Origin: Saliphagus infecundisoli
GTDB taxonomy: Archaea > Halobacteriota > Halobacteria > Halobacteriales > Natrialbaceae
Direction: 5' to 3'
NCBI RefSeq assembly: GCF_020177375.1
Contig: NZ_JAIWHV010000010.1
Span: 35,244 to 99,243 of the forward strand
DNA: 64,000 nt
In this document: positions 56,155-63,916 of the stretch, piece by piece
Layout of the letters: the number at the start of each line of letters is the position of its first letter
Position numbering within the stretch: the first letter of the stretch is position 1
Made by a program: the position numbers and the translations under genes
Notes under the pieces: generated by a model
Seen by the model: the letters and a program-made list of their open reading frames with translations, nothing else
The model's database searches: none
What the model was told of the DNA's origin: nothing

Positions 56155-56910
56155 CTACGAGAGAAGATGAGTGAGCCAGGAGACCAAGATAGCTAACGCA
56201 TACCAAAGCAAGATATATGCCACATCTACCATTCCTTCAGTCACATATTTGCGGTTTTCAAGATTAGACAATAATCTACCAAACTGAGAAGACCGAACAA
56301 GTAATTTCAAAACACCAAATGATAGCATTAGAGATACGAGAGTGAAAACCAGATCTGGAACAAAATAGATGGCAAGTCCGAGGGGGATCGCGTAGCTGAT
56401 ATCAAAGGCCATCCACCTCATCTTGAAATATATATCCGACAAGTCTCTATTCTGGCTGTTGATCAGCTCTTGATTATGCTCTATCCAGCCTTTGTACTGG
56501 TCTCCCCCAATATTAGGGGTCTCGATTATGTTTATATCAACTTGTTTTATGGAGAAAGGTTTCAGGTCCGGTGCCGATAACAAGCTGACAGCTCCCTTAA
56601 GAGACCTATGCATTTGTCTGATTGCCCGGACAAGTCCAACAAGAGTCCCTGCAAGAGCTATATAAAAAGCGAATATCTCATAGGGAGAACTAAACCTGTC
56701 TACACTATGCAAAAACGGATTCTCCACAGAGAGTCCATATTCAGCGATGAAAATTGAGAGGGCAGCTATTGCTACACCGATGAATGCTAAGAGAATCCGA
56801 ACTACGGACAGAGCTTGATCTTGGATGTGCTGATAAATCTCGATTTGCCCGGAGAGAACGTTAGCGGCTTCCTCTTGAGAGATATATGCCGTCTCCTCAG
56901 AGTCGCTCAT
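56155..56910 (-). CDS. Four-span membrane protein of unknown function
   Basis: The 251-residue protein has a charged N-terminus (MSDSEETAYISQEEAANVLS) and two spans at about 38-58 and 80-100. A roughly 70-residue soluble loop follows, then two or three spans from 165 to 250. The layout resembles membrane effectors in some defence modules, for example SLATT-type proteins, but no motif confirms that. It is alone on the minus strand between intergenic gaps and next to the restriction-modification pair. Confidence 0.62.
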   Translation of the reverse strand: MSDSEETAYISQEEAANVLSGQIEIYQHIQDQALSVVRILLAFIGVAIAALSIFIAEYGLSVENPFLHSVDRFSSPYEIFAFYIALAGTLVGLVRAIRQMHRSLKGAVSLLSAPDLKPFSIKQVDINIIETPNIGGDQYKGWIEHNQELINSQNRDLSDIYFKMRWMAFDISYAIPLGLAIYFVPDLVFTLVSLMLSFGVLKLLVRSSQFGRLLSNLENRKYVTEGMVDVAYILLWYALAILVSWLTHLLS

Positions 56911-57091
56911 TGCTCGCTCAACTCTGCCGTTATCAGATAGAACTTCCGCCGGAGCGTACTTTCATTCTCTAAGGCCCCTCTCGCCCTCTCTCAGACGATA
57001 CTCTCCGATCCGAATGGTTTCCATAGTCTCTATCCCGGAATTGCTTAGAGACGCTTACAAGCTTCAAGAGAAAAGGGCGAATAACCAGAAA

Positions 57092-58201
57092 TTAGTCAAA
57101 TTGGTTTCCGAGAGTTGCTTGTTCTTGTTGATTGTCTTGGCCAATTGAATCTGAGGCATTATACTCTGAGTGTGCTACAGTGTAGCCATTTTTGGACTTT
57201 ACTATATTCTCAGTAGTATAGAACTGAAGCGGCTTTTCTTGCTTCGTAGTTACAGGAAAGTCGTAATTCTCAGCTTCGTATTTGAAGTCTTTTCCCTGCT
57301 CCATTCGTTCTTTCACGAACTCTTCATGTCGGCTAATCCGCTTCGAGACGACCTCGTAAGCAAGTTGGTCAGCATTTGAAACTTTGGAGTTGAAGACTTT
57401 AACAAATTCATCATCAATTTCATATCCTACAGAATTTCGGCCCGCAATCATCGCCGCGAGACTTGTTGTACCAGTCCCCCAAAATGGGTCAAGAACAGTA
57501 TCACCATATACACTATACATATTGATAAGACGGTATGGGATCTCCAGGGGATACGCCGCAGAACGATCGCGTAGATCGCTGTTACCGTTATCCAATTCTT
57601 GGAATGTTCCCTTAATCCCTTCCCAAATATCAGAGAACCACTCGTTTCTTTCCTCCCAAAAATAGGCAGAATTATATCTCACTTCGGAACCAGATTCGAA
57701 TTTTCGGCTGTCCTTCCCGTTTCTAAAAATGAGCAAGTACTCATGCTCAAGCGTAGCGTAGGCATTTGGGGGGAGCATACCGCTCCCCATGAACTTTGCC
57801 GCTGAATTAGTCGGTTTTCGCCAAAGGATATCGGGGAGTGGCTCAAAGTTCAGGCTTTCAAAATAGTCAGTGATACGAACGTGGTTTGGATAAACGCGAA
57901 AACTATCGTCAACTTTTCGGGTAGCATCTCCAATATTGATACAGGCAATTCCTCCATCTACAAGGACTCGATTCACTTCATCCCATGTCTTATTCAATTG
58001 TTCATGCATCAAATCAAACGCCTTCTGACCGTTCCCTGTTTCAAGAGCATGGTCAATATCTCGATCAAGGGTAGAGAAAAGGTCATCCCACATCTCAATC
58101 ATGGGATATGGAGGCGACGTGACGATTAATTCAACTTCGTTATCGTCTATCTGAGACAAGTCGTTTGAATTTCCGACAAATACCTCGTGTTCCGTCTTCA
58201 T
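57092..58201 (-). CDS. DNA (cytosine-N4) methyltransferase, MjaI/MthZI-like
   Basis: The 369-residue beta-class methyltransferase has motif IV TSPPYPMIEMWDD (SPPY at 29-32) before motif I LDPFWGTGTTSLAA (238-244). This order and the SPPY type fit N4-cytosine enzymes such as M.MjaI and M.MthZI, which modify CTAG. With the MjaI-like endonuclease 55 bases upstream in the same direction it makes a type II system. It would protect host DNA. The last 80 residues look like a separate, polar tail, and I cannot verify the site from sequence alone. Confidence 0.87.
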   Translation of the reverse strand: MKTEHEVFVGNSNDLSQIDDNEVELIVTSPPYPMIEMWDDLFSTLDRDIDHALETGNGQKAFDLMHEQLNKTWDEVNRVLVDGGIACINIGDATRKVDDSFRVYPNHVRITDYFESLNFEPLPDILWRKPTNSAAKFMGSGMLPPNAYATLEHEYLLIFRNGKDSRKFESGSEVRYNSAYFWEERNEWFSDIWEGIKGTFQELDNGNSDLRDRSAAYPLEIPYRLINMYSVYGDTVLDPFWGTGTTSLAAMIAGRNSVGYEIDDEFVKVFNSKVSNADQLAYEVVSKRISRHEEFVKERMEQGKDFKYEAENYDFPVTTKQEKPLQFYTTENIVKSKNGYTVAHSEYNASDSIGQDNQQEQATLGNQFD

Positions 58202-58256
58202 ACAGACAAGCTATCTTCGGAGGATTTAGTAGTTATTGATGTACGCCAATCCAGAG

Positions 58257-58910
58257 TTATTCCCACCTATCACCCTCTAATTCCTCAGTCAACTCTGATA
58301 TATCGACCATCATTCCCTTGTTTGTCTTGTTCTCATCATAGTACACGATTGGAACACGGATATTGTCTTGGAGATTATCCTTATAGGTTTCTGCCTTCAC
58401 CTGCACAGGCTGGTTACCAATGAACCCGTCAATCCCTTTCCGCTCCTCTATAATAGTCGCTCTTCGCGTCTCTTCATCAAACTTCTCTCCCAGCTTGCGG
58501 AGAATAGCTTCTTGAATATCGAACCCTTCGTACGTTTTGAAAAGGACTAAATCACGGACAAAATCCTGAGTCATCTCTCTATCAACCTCTTCAAATGCAT
58601 CTTTCATCTTCCGAACCATTGGATACATCTTCTCAGTTGCGTCATTAATCCGTTTTTGACCGTCATAATTTTCAAAATAGAAATCTACCCAATCTTCGAA
58701 GGTTCCCTCTGGATGCTCTTCCCGGAATTTTTCAATAAGCTCATTCATGTTTCCTACAACATCGTCCCGTGTAGATTGAGCGAATCGGTTAGCAGGGTTA
58801 AGAAGCTGAGTCGTGTATTTTGGGAACTCAACCGGGAATTCTTCAATCCCCTCAGCAACCAAACGTTCTCGCTCTTCTTCAGATATCATGAATTCGCTCT
58901 CATCAACCAT
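58257..58910 (-). CDS. Type II restriction endonuclease, MjaI family
   Basis: The 217-residue protein has EEFPVEFPKYTTQLLNPANR and STRDDVVGNMNELIEKF, which match the conserved start of the MjaI endonuclease family. The active-site candidate is GIDGFIGNQPVQVKAET with Asp161 and the Gln170-x-Lys172 pair of a PD-(D/E)xK fold. MjaI cuts CTAG. A TATA-like CAATATGAT about 25-30 bases upstream suggests a leaderless mRNA. It is the first gene of the restriction-modification pair. Confidence 0.82.
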   Translation of the reverse strand: MVDESEFMISEEERERLVAEGIEEFPVEFPKYTTQLLNPANRFAQSTRDDVVGNMNELIEKFREEHPEGTFEDWVDFYFENYDGQKRINDATEKMYPMVRKMKDAFEEVDREMTQDFVRDLVLFKTYEGFDIQEAILRKLGEKFDEETRRATIIEERKGIDGFIGNQPVQVKAETYKDNLQDNIRVPIVYYDENKTNKGMMVDISELTEELEGDRWE

Positions 58911-59009
58911 ACTCTCTGCATTCGTATCATATTGTAAAATACTTGTGAATGTATATTATCCTGAAAGACTTCTCGCCCCTCTCGCTCCCGTGAGCGCCTT
59001 CCAGTGGTC

Positions 59010-59052
59010 CTTTTGTAGTCTTGGCCTCGACAATGGTCAGAGACTACAAGAG
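59010..59052. repeat. 12-bp inverted repeat in the 299-base gap
   Basis: CTTTTGTAGTCT at 59010-59021 and AGACTACAAGAG at 59041-59052 pair at 11 of 12 positions with a 19-base loop. It lies in the gap between the endonuclease and protease genes, transcribed away from each other. The gap (58911-59209) also has the two promoters. It could be an RNA hairpin or an operator. Confidence 0.45.
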
Positions 59053-59209
59053 AGCCTTAGAGAGACGACCAGTAATCGACGGGAGGGGGAGATCTACAGA
59101 GTTTGGAGACCGTTGCTCTGGATATGTCCAGAGAGGAAAGACTCGACCAAAAAGAAGGCAGTAATCTAAGAAGTGCGGAAAGACTGCCGCTACCTTTACC
59201 TCAGAATGA

Positions 59210-60076
59210 ATGGAATTAGGTACTATGTCACCATCACTGACTGACGAAGCATTTCTCATAACGACGCCTGTTCATATTAACGGGCCAGAAAGTGGCGGAA
59301 CTGGATTTTTCTTTAATTCTGGTGAAAGTACCTACATCGTCACTGCAGGCCATGTACTTTCTGAGATCGGAGGCCACCACGAACATATGGCATTGAGAGA
59401 GGAGATACGACAAGATCCTCCGAAAGTAACCTATTTCGTGAGAGTCGAGACGATCAGCGATACAGATAGGAGGTCTGTTGATTTATCCAGTGAAGGAAGA
59501 TTATGGGGATTTGATCCCAATGGTTCCGATATCGCGGCCATACAAATTGATGAAAAGATACCCTCTATTACAGACCGCTATCTTTCTACCGAAGAATCAG
59601 AGAATTCAGGGTTGGAATTTAAATCCTGTTCATTTATAGAGGATCTTTTTATCGGAGATAGGCGTCTGAATACTGATCGAGTGTACAGCCTTGCTTATCC
59701 AGGGGAGATATATGATCGCACTACAAGATTTCCTATTAGAAGAAATGCATTGATTGCGTTTCCTCATAAGTTGGATTTCGAGGAAGAACCAAAGTTCCTT
59801 ACAGATGCCCGGATGGACCCTGGAACCAGTGGAAGCCCCATTGTGGTCGGACCATCTGAGGTTAGATCACCCTGGGGCGGGCATCAATCTAAATCCAACC
59901 CTATATTTTTACTTGGTATCCATTCTGGAAATTACCTCCATGATGAAGGAAGTGATGGATCTAATGGCGAACATGATGAGGGGAGCACTTGTAGAAATAG
60001 TCACTATTCAGACTTAAATGAGACATGGCGGCCTGAAGCTATTATTCGTGCCGTGCAAGCTGCTGAAGAAATATAG
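59210..60076 (+). CDS. Trypsin-like serine protease-domain protein
   Basis: The 288-residue protein has a trypsin-like catalytic triad: His48 (TAGHVL), Asp107 (NGSDIAAI) and Ser207 (DPGTSGSP). VHINGPESGGTGFFFNSGES is the first barrel strand region. No signal peptide is seen, so it should act in the cytoplasm. Trypsin-like domains occur as effectors or sensors in defence systems, and standalone cytosolic ones are unusual in archaea. An ATG at 59225 is an alternative start. No partner sensor is adjacent. Confidence 0.8.
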   Translation: MELGTMSPSLTDEAFLITTPVHINGPESGGTGFFFNSGESTYIVTAGHVLSEIGGHHEHMALREEIRQDPPKVTYFVRVETISDTDRRSVDLSSEGRLWGFDPNGSDIAAIQIDEKIPSITDRYLSTEESENSGLEFKSCSFIEDLFIGDRRLNTDRVYSLAYPGEIYDRTTRFPIRRNALIAFPHKLDFEEEPKFLTDARMDPGTSGSPIVVGPSEVRSPWGGHQSKSNPIFLLGIHSGNYLHDEGSDGSNGEHDEGSTCRNSHYSDLNETWRPEAIIRAVQAAEEI

Positions 60077-60115
60077 GTTAGAGAGGAGGGTTAGAGGAGT
60101 AAATTAAGAGAACGG

Positions 60116-60284
60116 GAATTACTCTGGATAGCCCGACCCGTCCCAAGTCCTCAACTATCAGATAATCCACTACGGACTTGTCCTCAGATTCCCGTGAGGG
60201 GCGCGAGGTTTGCTTGTGAGGAGATTCCGAGGTAGTCGAGACCCATTCTACATTCTGCCTCAGAAATCCGGTCTGAGAATGAAT
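60116..60284 (+). repeat. Noncoding repeat element, copy A
   Basis: This about 169-base stretch aligns through most of its length with copy B at 62628-62789. Shared parts include CTATCNGATAATC, GCTTGTGAGGNGATTCCGA, TCGAGACCCA and CATTCTGNCTCAGAA. It contains small hairpins: GGAC/GTCC, CCTCA/TGAGG, GATT/AGTC with a G-U pair, and TTCTG/CAGAA. It has no coding frame conserved with copy B. Possible roles are a small RNA, a replication or recombination site, or a mobile noncoding unit. Confidence 0.7.
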
Positions 60285-60304
60285 AAGAAGCTTTCCGCTT
60301 TACA

Positions 60305-60456
60305 TAGCGTGTCATAGAATAGTTCTCAACCCCTATCTTTCAAATCCACTCCCTATGAACGAAGCTGAAAGGTGGTACATTCACCCCGGGGAGCGGCAAA
60401 ATGAGTGCTGTGAAATCGGTGAGTAGCGGGTATGAGACGTATTCTATGACACGCTC
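60305..60456. mobile_element. MITE-like insertion with 16-bp inverted repeats
   Basis: AGCGTGTCATAGAATA at 60306-60321 and its exact reverse complement at 60440-60455 bound a 118-base interior that has no gene. A further TCTCA/TGAGA pair lies just inside. The heptamer CTTTACA occurs one base outside each arm (60298-60304 and 60457-60463), like a target-site duplication. This is how a miniature transposon looks. From 60457 to the next gene I see nothing else. Confidence 0.6.
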
Positions 60457-60660
60457 CTTTACAGAACGCTCTTGCGAAGGAGATTGTTGATACGGCTCTC
60501 CCCGGTGGAATCAGAATAGAAACTGCTTGTCTGATCGCTCAACGACCGGGTTCCCGTCTCAACCAACTGAGCAGAGAATCGCAGGACAGCTCTCCATCAA
60601 CAATGTGCTACGCAAGAGCGTTACAGAAAGAAGGTTGAAATCACACCAATACCGTCTTCA

Positions 60661-61965
60661 TCAATCTTGCAAATCTTCGGGAAGTGATAGGAGTGTCTCG
60701 TCTTGGTCAAATATCTTCTCGATATCCTCTTTCTCAACCCCCACCTCTAAATCCCGTTTCACAAGTTTATACAGGTCAAGGGTAGTGAGAACCTTGTAAT
60801 CACCCCGTCGCTTCATGTAACTCTCTACGTTTGGTTCTATTCTGATATCCCGCTCCTCAGGCGCCATATCCATTTCCAGGTTTACAATCAAAAGCCCCGA
60901 TATTTCTTTTTCGATAGATTCTGCAACCACGTTTTCCACCCACTCATCTAACTGTCTACCTTTACTGAGTTTGACTCCTCCGGTAGTTCCAGTAATCTCA
61001 AGAACGTACTTGGTTTCCTCAGTATGTAAAACCCCATCCCGCTTTCCGAGTTCCTCATCTTCTACGGTAAATCCGAGTTCTCGTAGGACTTTTCTCGTGA
61101 TTTCTTCAAGCCTTGTACTGGTCTCGTAGAGAAGACCTTTGTAATCTGTTAGAGCATCTAACTCTTCCTCCAGGTCCTCTATTTCTGCCTTTTTCGAATC
61201 TATACTTTCCTCGATACTCTCTTCTTCGGGGAGGGTAAATTCTGAAAGCCATGAGGGTGGAGAGCGACCCTTTACTCCGCTCTCAATGTCAAACACCTGC
61301 TCAAGCGTACTTTTGACAAACTGGGAATAGGACCTTCCATAATGGGGTGGGATTAGAGCAATGTACCCATTATTGCTCACTTTGCCTGCTATCTTCTTAC
61401 CATATGAATTTTCAGCTATGCTTTCTGAGTAATACCTTTTACCAACCTCTAATTGAATTATTTTGTCCCATTTGAACGTATTCCCAAAGTACCATTCCCA
61501 GTCCCCATTTACCACTCCTACTGACTCTCCCTCTTCGTCAGTCTTTAACGTCGTTGAGCAAGGAAGCCAATCCATTAGGTCGTATTCATCGGATAGGTCA
61601 CTCGGACTTTCTTGCGGTTGATTGATCTCGCCCTCCCTCCCTTCCGCTACTCCGGTTTCGGGAATTTGGTGTAATGTGGTAGGACTGGTGTCAGTAGTAT
61701 TGCCCATATTGACAATGGGTTCATCTGGAAGGTAGACTACCATATAGCCGAATTCATTAAGAAATGTAGCCACGTCTGAAGAGTCAAAAATACACGGCGA
61801 ATCTTCTGACTTATTGTAGGGATGGTCGTAGTCTTCGGAATTCTCTTCTAACGTTCTCAGATTAACGAATACAATATCGTAATCCTTGAAATTAGCACTT
61901 TCATTCCATCCTACAGATTCATGTACGAAGGGTAAATCACTCCCTTTAGAGAGTATCCTCTTCAT
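60661..61965 (-). CDS. Unknown protein with coiled coil and PD-(D/E)xK-like domain
   Basis: The 434-residue protein has three parts. Residues 1-85 look Rossmann-like (FKDYDIVFVNLRTLEE, VATFLNEFGYMVVYLPDEP). A middle section of unknown fold follows. A coiled coil (about 248-290) leads into a C-terminal domain with ELGFTVEDEELGKRDGVL, KYVLEITGTTGGVKL and GLLIVNLEMDMAPEERD. The latter resembles restriction-endonuclease-like folds, with Asp310 and Glu323, but EITG replaces ExK. It is a candidate defence protein. I do not recognise a named family. Confidence 0.7.
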   Translation of the reverse strand: MKRILSKGSDLPFVHESVGWNESANFKDYDIVFVNLRTLEENSEDYDHPYNKSEDSPCIFDSSDVATFLNEFGYMVVYLPDEPIVNMGNTTDTSPTTLHQIPETGVAEGREGEINQPQESPSDLSDEYDLMDWLPCSTTLKTDEEGESVGVVNGDWEWYFGNTFKWDKIIQLEVGKRYYSESIAENSYGKKIAGKVSNNGYIALIPPHYGRSYSQFVKSTLEQVFDIESGVKGRSPPSWLSEFTLPEEESIEESIDSKKAEIEDLEEELDALTDYKGLLYETSTRLEEITRKVLRELGFTVEDEELGKRDGVLHTEETKYVLEITGTTGGVKLSKGRQLDEWVENVVAESIEKEISGLLIVNLEMDMAPEERDIRIEPNVESYMKRRGDYKVLTTLDLYKLVKRDLEVGVEKEDIEKIFDQDETLLSLPEDLQD

Positions 61966-62094
61966 AGACAGTACTGGAGACTACTATGACATATTTCTAT
62001 GGTACCAGTACTACGTCCATGACTCTCCCTTTTCACAGATTTTCCCTTCTCGTTTCTCACACTTTCCTGAGTGGCTTCCAGTTGAATCCACTTT

Positions 62095-62595
62095 CTACAC
62101 AATCGGAATCCCCGACGATTTGATAAATGGGGGGAGCATCACTACCGCTTGAATCAGGAATCCGCTTAGGATTAGAATGGCACCCCAAAACCCGTCTATA
62201 GCATCTTGGATCATCAAATCTCGCAGGTCTGAATTATATCCACCATATCCACCCAAAGTCGTTTCTGCAATGGCTACCGGTCCCATGAACAATCCGCGAG
62301 CAAGGACCAATGCTCCAAGTACATTGACTGCAATACCGATTATCTGGGGATTTAGAGTCTTCGGGGCAAGAGCCAGATATCCGCCAATCAATAGCGCAGT
62401 GAGAAGGGTATACTCTGCCGTTTTCACGCCAAACTGCTCCCTGAAGACCTCAATACCCTCCTCGGAATACTCCGCTAACGTTTCCGATTCCCTGTATTCA
62501 ATATCAGAGGGGTAGGGACCGTTGAGATAGCGCATTAGCAACTCCGCAAATGGGTCCGTGATTTTTCGAACTACGGGAAGAATCCGGTCCCACAT
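62095..62595 (-). CDS. Small membrane protein
   Basis: The 166-residue protein MWDRILPVVRKITDPFAELL... has three hydrophobic segments, about 64-83, 86-105 and 137-160. A Gly/Tyr-rich loop (ETTLGGYGGYNSDLRD) lies between the last two. A GTG at 62679 would add 28 residues but overlaps repeat copy B, so the ATG at 62595 is preferred. No family is recognised. Confidence 0.58.
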   Translation of the reverse strand: MWDRILPVVRKITDPFAELLMRYLNGPYPSDIEYRESETLAEYSEEGIEVFREQFGVKTAEYTLLTALLIGGYLALAPKTLNPQIIGIAVNVLGALVLARGLFMGPVAIAETTLGGYGGYNSDLRDLMIQDAIDGFWGAILILSGFLIQAVVMLPPFIKSSGIPIV

Positions 62596-62627
62596 CAAAT
62601 ATCGTTGGGAGAATGCTAATCCGGTTA

Positions 62628-62789
62628 GAATTTGAGTCTTCCGAACCGTCCGGAGTCTCCGACTATCCGATAATCTCACTACGGAGTGATCGTCACAATC
62701 TCCTGTATGGGCTCAGATTGGCTTGTGAGGCGATTCCGAAGCAATCGAGACCCAATCATTCTGGCTCAGAAACCCGCTTAGAGACGATG
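62628..62789 (+). repeat. Noncoding repeat element, copy B
   Basis: This is the second copy of the element at 60116-60284, in the same orientation, with many substitutions and small indels. Hairpins are kept although bases differ: GTGA/TCAC where A has GGAC/GTCC, and CGATT/AATCG where A has a wobble-paired version. The TTCTG/CAGAA hairpin is conserved. It fills the gap between two minus-strand genes. Confidence 0.7.
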
Positions 62790-62803
62790 CTACGGATTCG
62801 AGA

Positions 62804-63103
62804 TTACCCGTCGCTCACTGCATCCCGTCCGTCTTTGCTCGGACTCCACCCATTTCCGGGGCCATTACCCTCTATGAACCCCTTGTCGTTCAGCCGGTCC
62901 AGAGATGCCAGAATGTCTCTCCGTTCCTGATTATATCCACTTCCCCATTCAGGAAAAACTTCAAACCGAGTATCGTCTCGGTCAATGAGGGTTCTGTGTA
63001 TGTCTCTGGCTCTTGGTTCGGACTCTTCGACTACTGTCTCCAGAGTGTGCTTCTCGTCTTCTGTTAGTTCTTCTTCCATCTTCATCCTAATCTCCCGAGT
63101 CAT
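62804..63103 (-). CDS. Small winged-helix-like protein
   Basis: The 99-residue protein starts MTREIRMKMEEELTEDEKHT. RARDIHRTLIDRDDTRFEV and ERRDILASLDRLNDKGFIEG form a helix-turn-helix and wing pattern, ending NGWSPSKDGRDAVSDG. It may regulate genes of the element. The stop is 15 bases from repeat copy B. Family unknown. Confidence 0.6.
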   Translation of the reverse strand: MTREIRMKMEEELTEDEKHTLETVVEESEPRARDIHRTLIDRDDTRFEVFPEWGSGYNQERRDILASLDRLNDKGFIEGNGPGNGWSPSKDGRDAVSDG

Positions 63104-63195
63104 GGCTCATAATGCTTGGCTTTGGGTTTTCAGGTATTTAGATCTGGAATCCTATAGGACAGTAAACTCCGATAGCGGATATCCGGAACTTTCAA

Positions 63196-63216
63196 CCGTA
63201 TACGGCATGTATACGG
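63196..63216. promoter_or_regulatory. Palindromic operator overlapping the RHH gene promoter
   Basis: CCGTATACGG is a perfect ten-base palindrome (63196-63205). CGTATAC (63197-63203) is repeated inverted as GTATACG (63209-63215), five bases later. The site ends four bases before the ATG at 63220, so a bound dimer would cover the transcription start. It probably serves autorepression by the RHH protein. Confidence 0.6.
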
Positions 63217-63219
63217 ACT

Positions 63220-63528
63220 ATGGGAGGAACTAAGGTCGTCTCCTTTCGACTTGACCAAGAGAAGTACGAGGAGTTCTCCGATGCTGTTGAAGAGGTAGAA
63301 GCCACGGAATCAGAGAAGCTCCAATCCTTCGTGGACCTGTATCTCGAAGCCCGGAAGATCAACGGGGACGATACCGATGTAGCTAATCAACTAATAGAGG
63401 ATATCCACTCGAATACGGAGCGTATACAAGGCGATATCGAAGGATTAGAGGAAAGACTCAAAGAAACAGAGCAATCGCTTCAACGACTCCGCAATCTCGG
63501 TATTCAAGCGGGAGGCCAAGAAGAGTAG
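63220..63528 (+). CDS. RHH-like DNA-binding protein with coiled coil
   Basis: The 102-residue protein starts MGGTKVVSFRLDQEKYEEFS, the RHH strand and first helix; ESEKLQSFVDLYLEARK is the second helix. The second half (TERIQGDIEGLEERLKETEQ, then SLQRLRNLG) is a coiled coil, probably for oligomerisation. The operator just upstream supports an autoregulated repressor. It looks related in plan to the integrase-coupled protein at 53881, which also joins an RHH-like part to a coiled coil. Confidence 0.72.
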   Translation: MGGTKVVSFRLDQEKYEEFSDAVEEVEATESEKLQSFVDLYLEARKINGDDTDVANQLIEDIHSNTERIQGDIEGLEERLKETEQSLQRLRNLGIQAGGQEE

Positions 63529-63619
63529 CCTACCATTTCAATTCTGAGAGCCAAGAGTGGGGTTAGAATCTGTTTTCTATCGAGACGAAGGGGAACGGTC
63601 ATTCAGGAGAGAAAATCGC

Positions 63620-63811
63620 TTAGAAGTCGAATACGGAGCTTCCATCCCACTCGGGGACTACTTCCCCATCGTCATTCAGGATTTTGAAGTAGTGAGCGTC
63701 ATCGTCACTGTGCCGGATATGGTTCTTCAATGCTCCAGAGCCTGTCGGGAAGACTCGGCTACAGATTGGGCAACGAACTAAAGGGCCTTCCTCCGAGTCG
63801 GATCTACTCAT
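63620..63811 (-). CDS. Small C2H2 zinc-finger protein
   Basis: The 63-residue protein contains VRCPICSRVFPTGSGALKNH followed by IRHSDDDAH, a single C2H2-type finger with C-x2-C and His spacing. It probably binds DNA or RNA. It sits between the RHH gene and the IS-like gene. Similar tiny C2H2 proteins are common in haloarchaeal viruses and plasmids. Confidence 0.72.
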   Translation of the reverse strand: MSRSDSEEGPLVRCPICSRVFPTGSGALKNHIRHSDDDAHYFKILNDDGEVVPEWDGSSVFDF

Positions 63812-63916
63812 CGGCTACCCCCCTTTATCATCCCTTCTAGTTTAACGACCCGAACCACCGCCATCTGATGATCACATATCGCTGGTGCTACCAGTTTGAG
63901 GAACCCGGTGGAGAGT

